A stretch of 64,000 nucleotides of DNA from Aequorivita sp. H23M31. Its GTDB lineage: Bacteria; Bacteroidota; Bacteroidia; Flavobacteriales; Flavobacteriaceae. Below, one piece after another: positions 42,336-50,344 of this stretch. The translations under genes and the position numbers were made by a program. Each line of letters opens with the position of its first letter. The first letter of the stretch is position 1. The notes beneath the pieces are model-generated. The model was not told where the DNA came from. It worked only from the letters and a program-made list of their open reading frames with translations, and searched no databases. The stretch is taken from contig NZ_CP034951.1 in NCBI RefSeq assembly GCF_004022485.1, positions 868,001-932,000 of the forward strand, given 5' to 3'.

Positions 42336-42652
42336 GCAATACTATACCCGGAAAATCTACGGCATTAATTGCTTACGCCCCCTTTGTCGGATTTTTTATA
42401 GCCTTCTTTATTAATCAGGATAAAAAAGATTCTTTCGCCACTTGGCATATAAAAAATATGTTTGGGATATTTCTTTTTTTTATTGCTTCTCTCGTGATTC
42501 AATCTTCCATCGACTTTACAATCGGGGATATCGTTTGGGCAATATGTTTTATACTTTGGATCTATTGTTGGATTCAGGCCTTTCTAGGTAAAGAAAGAGG
42601 AATTCCCTTTTTGAGTGAAAAATTTCAGGAGTGGTTCACTTTTTTAAATTGA
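42332..42652 (+). CDS. DUF4870-like membrane protein
   Basis: A 106-residue protein with about three or four membrane helices (STALIAYAPFVGFFIAFFIN; MFGIFLFFIASLVIQSSIDF; DIVWAICFILWIYCWIQAFL) and the typical short start before the first helix. This fits the DUF4870/Tic20-like group. It overlaps the DHOase-like gene by ATGA and is probably translated with it. Function unknown. Confidence 0.7.
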   Translation: MSNTIPGKSTALIAYAPFVGFFIAFFINQDKKDSFATWHIKNMFGIFLFFIASLVIQSSIDFTIGDIVWAICFILWIYCWIQAFLGKERGIPFLSEKFQEWFTFLN

Positions 42653-42731
42653 ATTTTTTAGAAGAGTTGACAACTGCCCTATTTATTAGTATTCCGTGAT
42701 ATTCTGCCGAGACTTGCTTATTTTTGTCTTC

Positions 42732-43388
42732 ATGGAAAAGAAAAATTTACTTTTAGAACACAATTACAGAGCACCTCAAAATTCTTCAGAAAAATCCCCA
42801 GCAATAATTATGCTCCACGGTTTTGGAAGCGACGAAAACGACTTGTTTTCCTTTGCCAGCGAATTACCAGAAGAATTTGCCATTATCTCCTTAAAAGCCC
42901 CTATAAAAATGCAACCATATGGGAATGCTTGGTACAATATCTTTTTTGATAATTCACAGGGAAAATTCAGTGATGACGAGCAAGCAATTGCTTCACGGGA
43001 TTTGATAGCAAAATGTATAGATGAGATTGTGGCTAACTATCCTGTTGATAAAAATAATATTACCCTTCTCGGTTTTAGTCAAGGCACGATTTTAAGTTTT
43101 TCGGTGGCACTTAGTTATCCAGAAAAAGTGAAAAATGTAATTGGATTAAGCGGGTATGTCAATAAAGATATTCTAAAGAAAGGATATGAAAAGAACGATT
43201 TTAGCAAGTTAAAAGTCTATACATCTCACGGTTCGGTAGATCAAGTAATTCCAGTGCAATGGGCCCGAATGACAAAACCTTTTTTAGAGAATCTGAATAT
43301 TGATTGCTCCTATTCTGAATTTCCTGTAGGACACGGGGTCTCACCCCAAAATTTTCAAGAGCTCAAGGATTGGCTTGCCAAACAATGA
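42732..43388 (+). CDS. Alpha/beta hydrolase (carboxylesterase/phospholipase type)
   Basis: 218 residues from the ATG at 42732. The catalytic triad is Ser116 (LLGFSQGTI), Asp170 (HGSVDQVIP) and His201 (FPVGHGVSPQ). HGFGSDENDLFSFASELP and SLKAPIKMQPYGNAWYNIFF are the oxyanion and substrate regions of the Abhydrolase_2 family. It could hydrolyse short-chain esters or lysophospholipids. It stands alone after the DUF4870-like gene. Confidence 0.9.
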   Translation: MEKKNLLLEHNYRAPQNSSEKSPAIIMLHGFGSDENDLFSFASELPEEFAIISLKAPIKMQPYGNAWYNIFFDNSQGKFSDDEQAIASRDLIAKCIDEIVANYPVDKNNITLLGFSQGTILSFSVALSYPEKVKNVIGLSGYVNKDILKKGYEKNDFSKLKVYTSHGSVDQVIPVQWARMTKPFLENLNIDCSYSEFPVGHGVSPQNFQELKDWLAKQ

Positions 43389-43443
43389 GTTGGTTATAAT
43401 CGGTAAAGATTAATAGAAATCAGGTGTAAATCTATTCTTTAAA

Positions 43444-43938
43444 CTATTGAGGATATATTGTTGAGGCTATAGTGTTTAAGGTTAAAACTTTATCCTCTCC
43501 AATACTATATTCCAAAATCATTTCGCCCCAATAGGTACCGTCTGTAAAATCGGCAAGAATCCATTTGTGGTTTAGGAATTTCAACTTATTGATTTTCATT
43601 TCTCCGTTCATACCGTCAAAGGGTACTAAGGGATTGTTGCCTTTTAAAAGATTTTGGTCGTAGATTTGATTTGTGACCAATTTCTCGATGTCATTTGAAT
43701 CATATCCAAAACTTTCTAAATAGGACATTGCGTTTTCATTGCCCTGAAGGGTAAAGTAATTGAGCTCACCTACTTTATCATTAAGATCGGAAATTGAATC
43801 TTCTGCCACTTCAAGTTTGGCTCGTAGATTATCGATCTTGTTTTCCTGATTCTCAAAAATACTTTTTTCGTTCATATACTGGAAAATCACCAATAGAAGA
43901 GTAAAAAGAAATAGGTATAAAAATATTTGACGTTTCAT
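43444..43938 (-). CDS. Membrane-anchored coiled-coil protein, unknown
   Basis: A 164-residue protein with an N-terminal membrane anchor (QIFLYLFLFTLLLVIFQYMN), a coiled-coil (ENKIDNLRAKLEVAEDSISD; LNDKVGELN) and a C-terminal alpha/beta domain (FLNHKWILADFTDGTYWGEM; ILEYSIGEDKVLTLNTIAS). I recognise the latter only as a flavobacterial conserved protein usually found next to the MBL gene. It lies 2 bases after the stop of that gene, so they share a transcript. Function unknown. Confidence 0.65.
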   Translation of the reverse strand: MKRQIFLYLFLFTLLLVIFQYMNEKSIFENQENKIDNLRAKLEVAEDSISDLNDKVGELNYFTLQGNENAMSYLESFGYDSNDIEKLVTNQIYDQNLLKGNNPLVPFDGMNGEMKINKLKFLNHKWILADFTDGTYWGEMILEYSIGEDKVLTLNTIASTIYPQ

Positions 43939-43940
43939 AA

Positions 43941-44720
43941 TCAGACGGTGATTTTTAAAGTATCATAGGCCAAGTGGACATTTTTTGGAAGTTTCTTTTC
44001 CGCTTCCTCATGAAATCCCATAGCGTGGCTTATATGGGTAAAATAAGTGGTTTGTGGTTTTACTTTTTCAACAAATTCAAGAGCCTCTTTCACATTAAAA
44101 TGTGAATAATGTGGTTTTTCCCTAAGTGCGTTAATCACCAAGACTTTTGTTCCCTTAATCTTTTCAATTTCTTCGGGAGCAATGGTTTTTACATCGGTCA
44201 AATAAGTGAAATCATCAATGCGGAAACCCAACACTGGCAAATCCGCATGAAAGGCCTCAATGACGGTCACTTTTTTTCCGCCAAGGGTAAATATCGAGTT
44301 TTTATCAATTTCAATTTCCCTGACACTAGGTGCCCCAGGATATTTGTTTTCCTTAGCAAATACATAGGCAAATCTTTGGTGCAAAGATTCAAAAACCCGT
44401 GGATGGGCATAAAAAGGCAAAGGCTCCCCCTGCTTAAAATTGAAAGGACGAATATCGTCAATCCCCGCCGTATGATCACTATGTTCGTGCGTAAGAAGTA
44501 TGGCATCGACGCGCTGGACATTTTCGCGCAACATCTGTTGGCGGAAATCAGGTCCGCAATCAATAACGCAAGAATAATCCTGCCAATGCAGCCATACGGA
44601 TACGCGCAAACGTTTGTCCTTTAGATCAGTGCTTTGGGATACAGGGTGGTCGCTTCCAATTACAGGAATTCCCTGTGATGTGCCCGTACCAAGAAAAGTA
44701 ACTGTTATTTCCGATTTCAT
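43941..44720 (-). CDS. MBL-fold metallohydrolase (PhnP-like)
   Basis: A 259-residue metallo-beta-lactamase-fold enzyme with the two-zinc motif HEHSDH (His78, His80, Asp82, His83). VTFLGTGTSQGIPVIGSDHP opens the protein, then VIDCGPDFRQQMLRE, and late blocks VLGFRIDDFTYLTDVKTIAP and THISHAMGFHEEAEKKLPKN. This pattern is that of PhnP-like phosphodiesterases. It is followed by the coiled-coil anchor protein gene. Confidence 0.9.
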   Translation of the reverse strand: MKSEITVTFLGTGTSQGIPVIGSDHPVSQSTDLKDKRLRVSVWLHWQDYSCVIDCGPDFRQQMLRENVQRVDAILLTHEHSDHTAGIDDIRPFNFKQGEPLPFYAHPRVFESLHQRFAYVFAKENKYPGAPSVREIEIDKNSIFTLGGKKVTVIEAFHADLPVLGFRIDDFTYLTDVKTIAPEEIEKIKGTKVLVINALREKPHYSHFNVKEALEFVEKVKPQTTYFTHISHAMGFHEEAEKKLPKNVHLAYDTLKITV

Positions 44721-44836
44721 CTGCCGTTAATATTTTGTGTTTTTAAAGACAGTTGCAACCTTTCCTGAAAAGATTTCAATGCATCAATATAATTTGGTCT
44801 CCCTTGTTCCATTAAAGCAAAAATAAAGTTATTTTT

Positions 44837-44866
44837 TTTGTTTGCCTATTGTAATCGCTACCTTTG
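44837..44866 (+). promoter_or_regulatory. Bacteroidota-type promoter of the 44.9-46.3 kb gene
   Basis: TTTG at 44837-44840 and TACCTTTG (44859-44866) form a -33/-7 pair with 18 bases between them. The likely start of transcription lies a few bases after 44866, upstream of the ATG at 44891; this argues against a TTG start at 44864. Confidence 0.6.
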
Positions 44867-44890
44867 TTGCTGAGAAAATGGAACATTACT

Positions 44891-46345
44891 ATGCCGGATA
44901 TGATAATGGGAGACAAGGAATTTCAAGAAATTCCGTCCGTAAAAAGCAAGGCTTTACGAATCAATCTCAACGAAAATATTTACGGCAGTTTTGCTGAAAT
45001 TGGGGCAGGACAGGAAACGGTGAGGAACTTCTTCAGAGTGGGCGGTGCTTCCGGAACTATCGCGAAAACAATGTCCGCTTACGACAAGGATTTTAGCGAT
45101 GCTATTTATGGAGTGGAAGAGGATGGCAGATATGTAACAGAAGAGCGTCTTGTGAAAATGCTCTCACATGAAATCCAACTTGTCGAGGAGCGAATCGATC
45201 GGGAAAGACATCCCAATAAATTATTTTTTTCTTTTGCCAATACCGTAGCAACCATAGATTTTGCCAAGAAGTACAAAGGTCACGGATGGGTAGGAATCCG
45301 TTATCAGGTAGATCCAAAAGAGGATTATAACGAAATTATACTTCATATTCGTTTTCATCAGAATGATGCACAACAACAGCAGATTACTCTTGGAGTACTG
45401 GGCGTAAATCTTATTTATGGTGCTTATTATAAATACGACGAGCCCAAAAAATTACTTCGATATTTATACGACCATATCGACAGGGAATCCTTAGAAATAG
45501 ATACAATCAATTTTTCCGGCCCTCGATTTAAGGATGTGGACAATAGGCTGATGAGTCTTCAGCTTATAAAAAATGGCATGACCGAGGCTGTTATGTTTGG
45601 ACCTGAGGGTGTCAATATCCTTCCGGCAAAAATCCTTTATAAAAAGAATATCCTCGCGTTTAGAGGAAGTTTTAGGCCAGTTACTAAGGTCAATATCGAC
45701 ATGTATGAAAAAGCCTATGAGTTATTTTTAAAGGAAAACCGGGTACAGGAAAGTAGAACTGAGGTGATTTTTGAAATAACCCTTTCAAATTTAAGAGCTG
45801 AAGGTGAAATTGACGAGGAAGATTTTATGGACCGTGCTAAGCTACTCTGTAATCTGGGCCATACAGTAATGATTTCCAACTTTCAGGAATACTATAGATT
45901 GGTTGAATATCTTGCGCGTTATACCAAAATGAGAATGGGACTAGCAATGGGAGTAAATAACCTAATCGAGATTTTTGACGAAAAATATTATCGACATTTG
46001 AGTGGTGGAATTTTGGAGGCTTTTGGGAAATTATTTTACCGAGACCTAAAGGTGTATTTATATCCTATGAAAGATCCCAAGACGGGAGAATACATCACGA
46101 GCCAGAATCTGAAAGTACATCCACGAATGAAGGAACTTTATAAGTTTTTTAAATACAATGGAAAGCTGGTTGATATAACCGACTACAATCCAGCATATTT
46201 AGATATTTTTTCCCGTCAAGTGCTCAAAAAAATAGAAAAAGATGAGATAGGATGGGAAAGAATGCTACCTGAAGGAGTTGCTCAAATTATAAAAAGAAAG
46301 AAATTGTTCAACTATCAAAGAGGAGTAAATAAAATAGAAAACTAA
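44891..46345 (+). CDS. Conserved Bacteroidota protein, unknown
   Basis: 484 residues from the ATG at 44891 (MPDMIMGDKEFQEIPSVKSK). It is a soluble alpha/beta protein with no signal or membrane segments. Recognisable conserved stretches are GSFAEIGAGQETVRNFFRVG, GASGTIAKTMSAYDKDFSDA and ITLGVLGVNLIYGAYYK. I recognise it as a widespread flavobacterial protein, often given unreliable names, and know no proven function. The glycine-rich GAGQETVRNFFRVGGASG could bind a nucleotide. It overlaps bcp on the other strand by 4 bases (convergent). Confidence 0.7.
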   Translation: MPDMIMGDKEFQEIPSVKSKALRINLNENIYGSFAEIGAGQETVRNFFRVGGASGTIAKTMSAYDKDFSDAIYGVEEDGRYVTEERLVKMLSHEIQLVEERIDRERHPNKLFFSFANTVATIDFAKKYKGHGWVGIRYQVDPKEDYNEIILHIRFHQNDAQQQQITLGVLGVNLIYGAYYKYDEPKKLLRYLYDHIDRESLEIDTINFSGPRFKDVDNRLMSLQLIKNGMTEAVMFGPEGVNILPAKILYKKNILAFRGSFRPVTKVNIDMYEKAYELFLKENRVQESRTEVIFEITLSNLRAEGEIDEEDFMDRAKLLCNLGHTVMISNFQEYYRLVEYLARYTKMRMGLAMGVNNLIEIFDEKYYRHLSGGILEAFGKLFYRDLKVYLYPMKDPKTGEYITSQNLKVHPRMKELYKFFKYNGKLVDITDYNPAYLDIFSRQVLKKIEKDEIGWERMLPEGVAQIIKRKKLFNYQRGVNKIEN

Positions 46346-46794
46346 TCCAATATTTGGGCTGCGTGATCCTTGGTTTTCACCTTGTCGATTACGCGTACAA
46401 TCGTTCCTGTTTCATCTATTACAAAAGTTGTTCGATGGATTCCATCGAATTCTCTACCCATAAACTTTTTCGGTCCCCACACACCAAAAGCATTAATTAC
46501 CTCTTTGTTTTCATCTGCCAGTAGTGGAAAGGGAAGTTTGTATTTTTCCTTGAAATTCTTCTGTCTTTTTTCACTATCGGCACTTACACCCACAAGCTCA
46601 TAGCCTTGCTTTTGGAGTTCTTCATAATTATCCCGAAGATTGCAGGCCTCTGCGGTACAACCCGGAGTACTAGCCTTGGGATAGAAGAAAACAATCCATT
46701 TCTTCCCCTTATAATCTTCGGAATTTATGCTATTTCCGTCTTGGTCGTTGACTTTAAAATCTGGAGCCTTATCACCCTTTTTAAGTGTATTCAT
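46342..46794 (-). CDS. bcp: Thioredoxin-dependent peroxiredoxin (BCP type)
   Basis: A 150-residue peroxiredoxin of the BCP/PrxQ group that reduces hydroperoxides using thioredoxin. The peroxidatic Cys46 is in ASTPGCTAEACNLRDNYEEL, with a resolving Cys51 five residues on, which is the atypical 2-Cys spacing. NSEDYKGKKWIVFFYPK precedes it; VWGPKKFMGREFDGIHRTTF is the C-terminal signature. It is divergent from nth across 31 bases. Confidence 0.95.
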   Translation of the reverse strand: MNTLKKGDKAPDFKVNDQDGNSINSEDYKGKKWIVFFYPKASTPGCTAEACNLRDNYEELQKQGYELVGVSADSEKRQKNFKEKYKLPFPLLADENKEVINAFGVWGPKKFMGREFDGIHRTTFVIDETGTIVRVIDKVKTKDHAAQILD

Positions 46795-46800
46795 TATTCT

Positions 46801-46808
46801 TATTTTTG
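46801..46808 (+). promoter_or_regulatory. -7 element (TATTTTTG) for nth
   Basis: TATTTTTG matches TAnnTTTG in the 31-base space between the bcp and nth genes, 17 bases before the nth ATG. Confidence 0.4.
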
Positions 46809-46825
46809 TTTAAAAGTACTTTAAA

Positions 46826-47485
46826 ATGACGAAAAAAGAAAAGGTGAATTTTGTATTAGAAACGTTGAACAAAATCTATCCCCAAGTACCTATTCCTTTA
46901 GATCATAAAGATCCATATACTTTATTGATTGCTGTTCTTCTCTCTGCCCAGAGCACAGATGTGCGCGTCAATCAAATAACTCCAATACTTTTCGAGATTG
47001 CCGATAATCCGTATGATATGGTAAAATTAACGGTGGAAGAAATTCGGGATATAATTAGGCCCGTGGGCTTATCTCCAATGAAGGCAAAAGGCATTCATGG
47101 CCTGTCCCAAATTTTAATTGATAAATATAATGGTATAGTCCCAGCGGATATGGAAGCGCTGGAAACGTTTCCCGCAGTGGGTCATAAAACTGCAAGCGTA
47201 GTAATGAGCCAAGCATTTAATATTCCCGCGTTTCCAGTGGATACGCATATCCATAGAACAATGTATCGCTGGGGCTTCTCCGATGGAAAAAATGTAGTAC
47301 AAACCGAAAAAGATGCGAAACGTTTATTTCCTAAAGACACATGGAATATGGTCCATCTTCAAATAATATGGTACGCCAGACAATATTCCCCTGCACGAGG
47401 ATGGGATCTGGAAAAGGATATAATTACCAAAACAATTGGTAGAAAGAGTGTTATTAGAGATTACCTGAAAAACAAGAAAAAATAA
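46826..47485 (+). CDS. nth: Endonuclease III homologue without an iron-sulfur cluster
   Basis: A 219-residue HhH-GPD DNA glycosylase/AP-lyase with the catalytic Lys121 (FPAVGHKTASVV) and Asp139 (FPVDTHIHRTMYRWG), which match Lys120 and Asp138 of E. coli Nth. LLSAQSTDVRVNQITPILFE and VGLSPMKAKGIHGLSQI are the other family blocks. The C-terminal region, which in E. coli carries the C-x6-C-x2-C-x5-C [4Fe-4S] loop, reads YSPARGWDLEKDIITKTIGR: it has no Cys, and the whole protein has none. It should excise oxidised pyrimidines, but without the cluster. Confidence 0.9.
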   Translation: MTKKEKVNFVLETLNKIYPQVPIPLDHKDPYTLLIAVLLSAQSTDVRVNQITPILFEIADNPYDMVKLTVEEIRDIIRPVGLSPMKAKGIHGLSQILIDKYNGIVPADMEALETFPAVGHKTASVVMSQAFNIPAFPVDTHIHRTMYRWGFSDGKNVVQTEKDAKRLFPKDTWNMVHLQIIWYARQYSPARGWDLEKDIITKTIGRKSVIRDYLKNKKK

Positions 47486-47528
47486 GTATCTGTTTTGATA
47501 TAATGCTAATCTTTTTATAGTATATCAC

Positions 47529-47648
47529 TTAGTGCCGTGGTTATCCAAATGGATATAATGAACTGGCCATGGTTGCAGCTCCCAGGTCCAGCTCGCCCGA
47601 GTTTACCCCGTCAAAGGTGTCGGTAACGGCATGAGAATAGTCAAAATA
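47529..47648 (-). pseudogene. Decayed duplicate of the 3' end of the M28 peptidase gene
   Basis: On the minus strand this reads YFDYSHAVTDTFDGVNSGEL followed by DLGAATMASSLY, then shifts frame to IHLDNHGT and a stop. The intact neighbour ends YFDYHHAATDTFDAVNKREL, ELGAATMASLIYLFDTHGT. So about 40 C-terminal codons of the peptidase are present twice, the second copy diverged and frameshifted. It lies just downstream of nth and 280 bases from the intact gene, in the same orientation. Confidence 0.85.
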
Positions 47649-47923
47649 ATTAAAATTATAAAATCAATTAAATCACATTACCCATATTTCTTAAAATGAA
47701 AATAAGATAATAAAGAGATTAATTCGTTGTTATAGCAGATCTCTCCTAAATTATAACGCATAATCTTTTTAGCAGCAGCGAGCAGGAAGAAAAGGACAAA
47801 CAACAAAACCTTATAACCTTGATCATCAGCAAACCTTATAACAAGAATAAGTAAGTTCCACTAGATAGGATTATTTATTTATCCTAGCTCTAGTTCTTAA
47901 CGTAAATTGTCGTTCAGTGACGA
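47649..47923. other. Spacer with a short direct repeat
   Basis: AT-rich spacer between the M28 remnant and the M28 gene. AAACCTTATAAC occurs twice (47806-47817 and 47831-47842), 25 bases apart. Nothing else was recognised. Confidence 0.35.
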
Positions 47924-49315
47924 TTATTTAGTACCATGGGTATCGAAGAGATATATCAAACTGGCCATAGTAGCGGCGCCCAGTTCCAATTCTCTTTTAT
48001 TAACAGCGTCAAAAGTATCGGTAGCAGCGTGATGATAGTCAAAATATCTTTGACTATCCGGCATCAAACCCGCAAGAACATCAATATTACCTTTTAAAGG
48101 ATTGATGTCGGCACCTGAATAACCTCTTTCAAATAAATGTATCAAATAAGGTTTAAATAAAGGTTCCCAACTTTGTACTTTTTTAAAATTGGCGTCACTG
48201 GCATCAATGGAAAAGCCTCTTGGTGAAAATCCTCCAGCATCGCTTTCAATTGCAAATCTGTGTTTTTCTCCTTTTCGTTTTGCTTCCTCTGCATATTTTT
48301 TTCCTCCGCGCAGCCCGTTTTCCTCGTTCATAAATAGAACTGCACGAATGGTGTGTTTTGGTTTATAACCAATCTTTTTAAACAGATTCAACACTTCCAT
48401 ACTTTGCACAACACCCGCACCGTCATCCTGGGCTCCATCAGCAAGATCCCAACTATCCAGATGTCCACCTACAACAATATATTCATCGGGATAGGTGCTT
48501 CCGGTGATTTCTCCTATCACATTATAACTTTGGACATCATCCCAAGTTTTACAGTTCATTTTATAATAAAACTGCAAATCTGGTTGTAATTTTAATAAAC
48601 TGCTCAAATAATTGGCGCCATTAGTACTGATAGCGGCAGCCGGAATCTGCATATTTGCGGGCAAATCGCCATAACTCATTGAACCAGTGTGTGGGTAATC
48701 ATCCATCCGCAAGTTTAAGGAACGGACCAAAACTCCCACCGCTCCATATTTTGCGGCTTCCTTTGCTCCAGCATATCGCTGATCGGCAGCTTCACTATAA
48801 GCTACGAAAGTCTGTATTTCTGTAGGATCCATGGGCCTATTGAAAAATACAATCTTACCTGATAATTTTTCCTTTCCCAAGGAAGCAAGTTCTTCAATGC
48901 CCTGAACTTCCACTACTTCTGCTTTAATTCCCAGACTCGGGGTGGGCACAGATCCCCCAAGAGCGCAGATATCGGTCACCTTCTTTTGATCCCCACCTGT
49001 CTGTATATAGGCATATTCTTTAAATCCACGTGTCCATTTTGGCACCATTACAGGTTGTAACCAAACCTTATCCAAGCCTAACTCCTTAAGTTTTTCTTCG
49101 GTAAATTTAACCGCCATTTCCGCCTCGACCGAGCCCGAAAGTCTTCCACCTATTTCATTTGATAAATGATCGAGCCAGTAGTAACCTTTCCCTTCTGTTA
49201 ACGCAGTATTATAAAGACTCCTGATTATAGTAGAATCTTGGGTTTTGCTTTGGGAAACTCCCTTTACCGAGAAAGTGAGAATTACAATTAATAAAGAAAG
49301 ATGAAGGGTTTTCAT
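47924..49315 (-). CDS. Secreted M28-family (Zn) metallopeptidase
   Basis: 463 residues from ATG 49315, which starts the signal peptide KTLHLSLLIVILTFSVKGVS; an upstream methionine 10 codons earlier is unlikely. The M28 core has VVGGHLDSWDLADGAQDDGA (the His-x-Asp zinc ligands and bridging Asp), the catalytic Glu pair in VLFMNEENGLRGGKKYAEEA, then AIESDAGGFSPRG and the last zinc-binding HHAATDTFDAVNK. A PA domain occupies the region around residues 140-250. It probably acts as an aminopeptidase or carboxypeptidase in the periplasm. The 3' end is duplicated downstream. Confidence 0.93.
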   Translation of the reverse strand: MKTLHLSLLIVILTFSVKGVSQSKTQDSTIIRSLYNTALTEGKGYYWLDHLSNEIGGRLSGSVEAEMAVKFTEEKLKELGLDKVWLQPVMVPKWTRGFKEYAYIQTGGDQKKVTDICALGGSVPTPSLGIKAEVVEVQGIEELASLGKEKLSGKIVFFNRPMDPTEIQTFVAYSEAADQRYAGAKEAAKYGAVGVLVRSLNLRMDDYPHTGSMSYGDLPANMQIPAAAISTNGANYLSSLLKLQPDLQFYYKMNCKTWDDVQSYNVIGEITGSTYPDEYIVVGGHLDSWDLADGAQDDGAGVVQSMEVLNLFKKIGYKPKHTIRAVLFMNEENGLRGGKKYAEEAKRKGEKHRFAIESDAGGFSPRGFSIDASDANFKKVQSWEPLFKPYLIHLFERGYSGADINPLKGNIDVLAGLMPDSQRYFDYHHAATDTFDAVNKRELELGAATMASLIYLFDTHGTK

Positions 49316-49382
49316 TATTGGATTTAAAATAAAAAATAAGTTCAACTAATGTGAAGAAATCAATACAATTCAAAATTAGACA

Positions 49383-50261
49383 TTAATCATTCTTAAGCCG
49401 TTCTCGATACTCAGAAATCTTGGCTTTGATATCATCGTCCAGTTCAGGTTCTTTAATATCCTTGTACTTTTTCAGTTCCTGAAGCATAATTTCCGCAGTA
49501 ATTACGCGAGCCGTATTTTTGTCGTCCGATGGGATGATATACCAAGGTGCATGAGGTTTGGAGGTATGATTAATAGCATCCTCGTAACAATATTGATATT
49601 TATCCCATAAATCCCGTTCGTCCAGATCGCCGGGTGAAAATTTCCAGTTTTTATTGGGCTTGTCCAATCGTCTTAACTGTCTATCTTTTTGTTCATCTTT
49701 TGAAATGTTGAGAAAAAATTTGAAGATAATCGTACCATTTTGTTGAATGATACGTTCAAAATCATTGATTTGTTGAAAGCGTCTTTCCCAAAAAGCATTA
49801 TCTATATCTTCCAAATTATTAATATGCGGAAGATTTTCTCCTAAAATATAATCGGGATGGACGCGAGTAACCAGCACATTCTCATAATGGGTTCGGTTGA
49901 AAACCCCAAATTTGCCTCGTTCCGGCAGGGCAATATAATGTCGCCATAAGTAGTCGTGCCGTTTTTCTAAAACGGTTGGGGTCTTAAAACTATGGACTAC
50001 TACTCCCCTTGCATTAAAATCTTTAAATACTTCGCGGATCAAACTGTCTTTCCCCGCAGTGTCCATTCCTTGCAGACAGACAAGAACGGCATACTTTCCG
50101 TGGGCATATAAGGTGTCTTGAAGTTCCCCCAGATCATTCCGAGTATCCTTCAGTTTTTTCTTAAGTTTCTTTTTTGAAGCATTTAGGTCCCAACGCGTAT
50201 TTGTGTCGCCGATTTTGATCTTTTCAGTGACCTTAAAATCCTCAATATTTATATCTTTCAT
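49383..50261 (-). CDS. Polyphosphate kinase 2 family protein
   Basis: A 292-residue PPK2. Walker A is CLQGMDTAGKDSLI (65-74), the lid/arginine module contains YLWRHYIALPERGKFGVFNR, then THYENVLVTRVHPDYIL, and the Walker B region with ERIIQQNGTIIFKFFLNISK. SKDEQKDRQLRRL follows. PPK2 enzymes use polyphosphate to phosphorylate nucleotides, mostly NMP or NDP; the class cannot be settled by eye but the single-domain length suggests class I or III. It is adjacent to a sigma-54 activator on the same strand. Confidence 0.93.
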   Translation of the reverse strand: MKDINIEDFKVTEKIKIGDTNTRWDLNASKKKLKKKLKDTRNDLGELQDTLYAHGKYAVLVCLQGMDTAGKDSLIREVFKDFNARGVVVHSFKTPTVLEKRHDYLWRHYIALPERGKFGVFNRTHYENVLVTRVHPDYILGENLPHINNLEDIDNAFWERRFQQINDFERIIQQNGTIIFKFFLNISKDEQKDRQLRRLDKPNKNWKFSPGDLDERDLWDKYQYCYEDAINHTSKPHAPWYIIPSDDKNTARVITAEIMLQELKKYKDIKEPELDDDIKAKISEYRERLKND

Positions 50262-50344
50262 GCTATAAGGTTAATGGTTGCAAACTTGCTTGAGTGCTAT
50301 TCGATTTTTCACTTAAAACCTTTTAGACGCGTGTTTTATTTAAT

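Noticed and set aside
43941..44720. Phosphonate degradation locus because of PhnP/PhnB-like names
   Set aside because: PhnP-like and PhnB-like proteins here belong to broad families; no phn genes are in the window.
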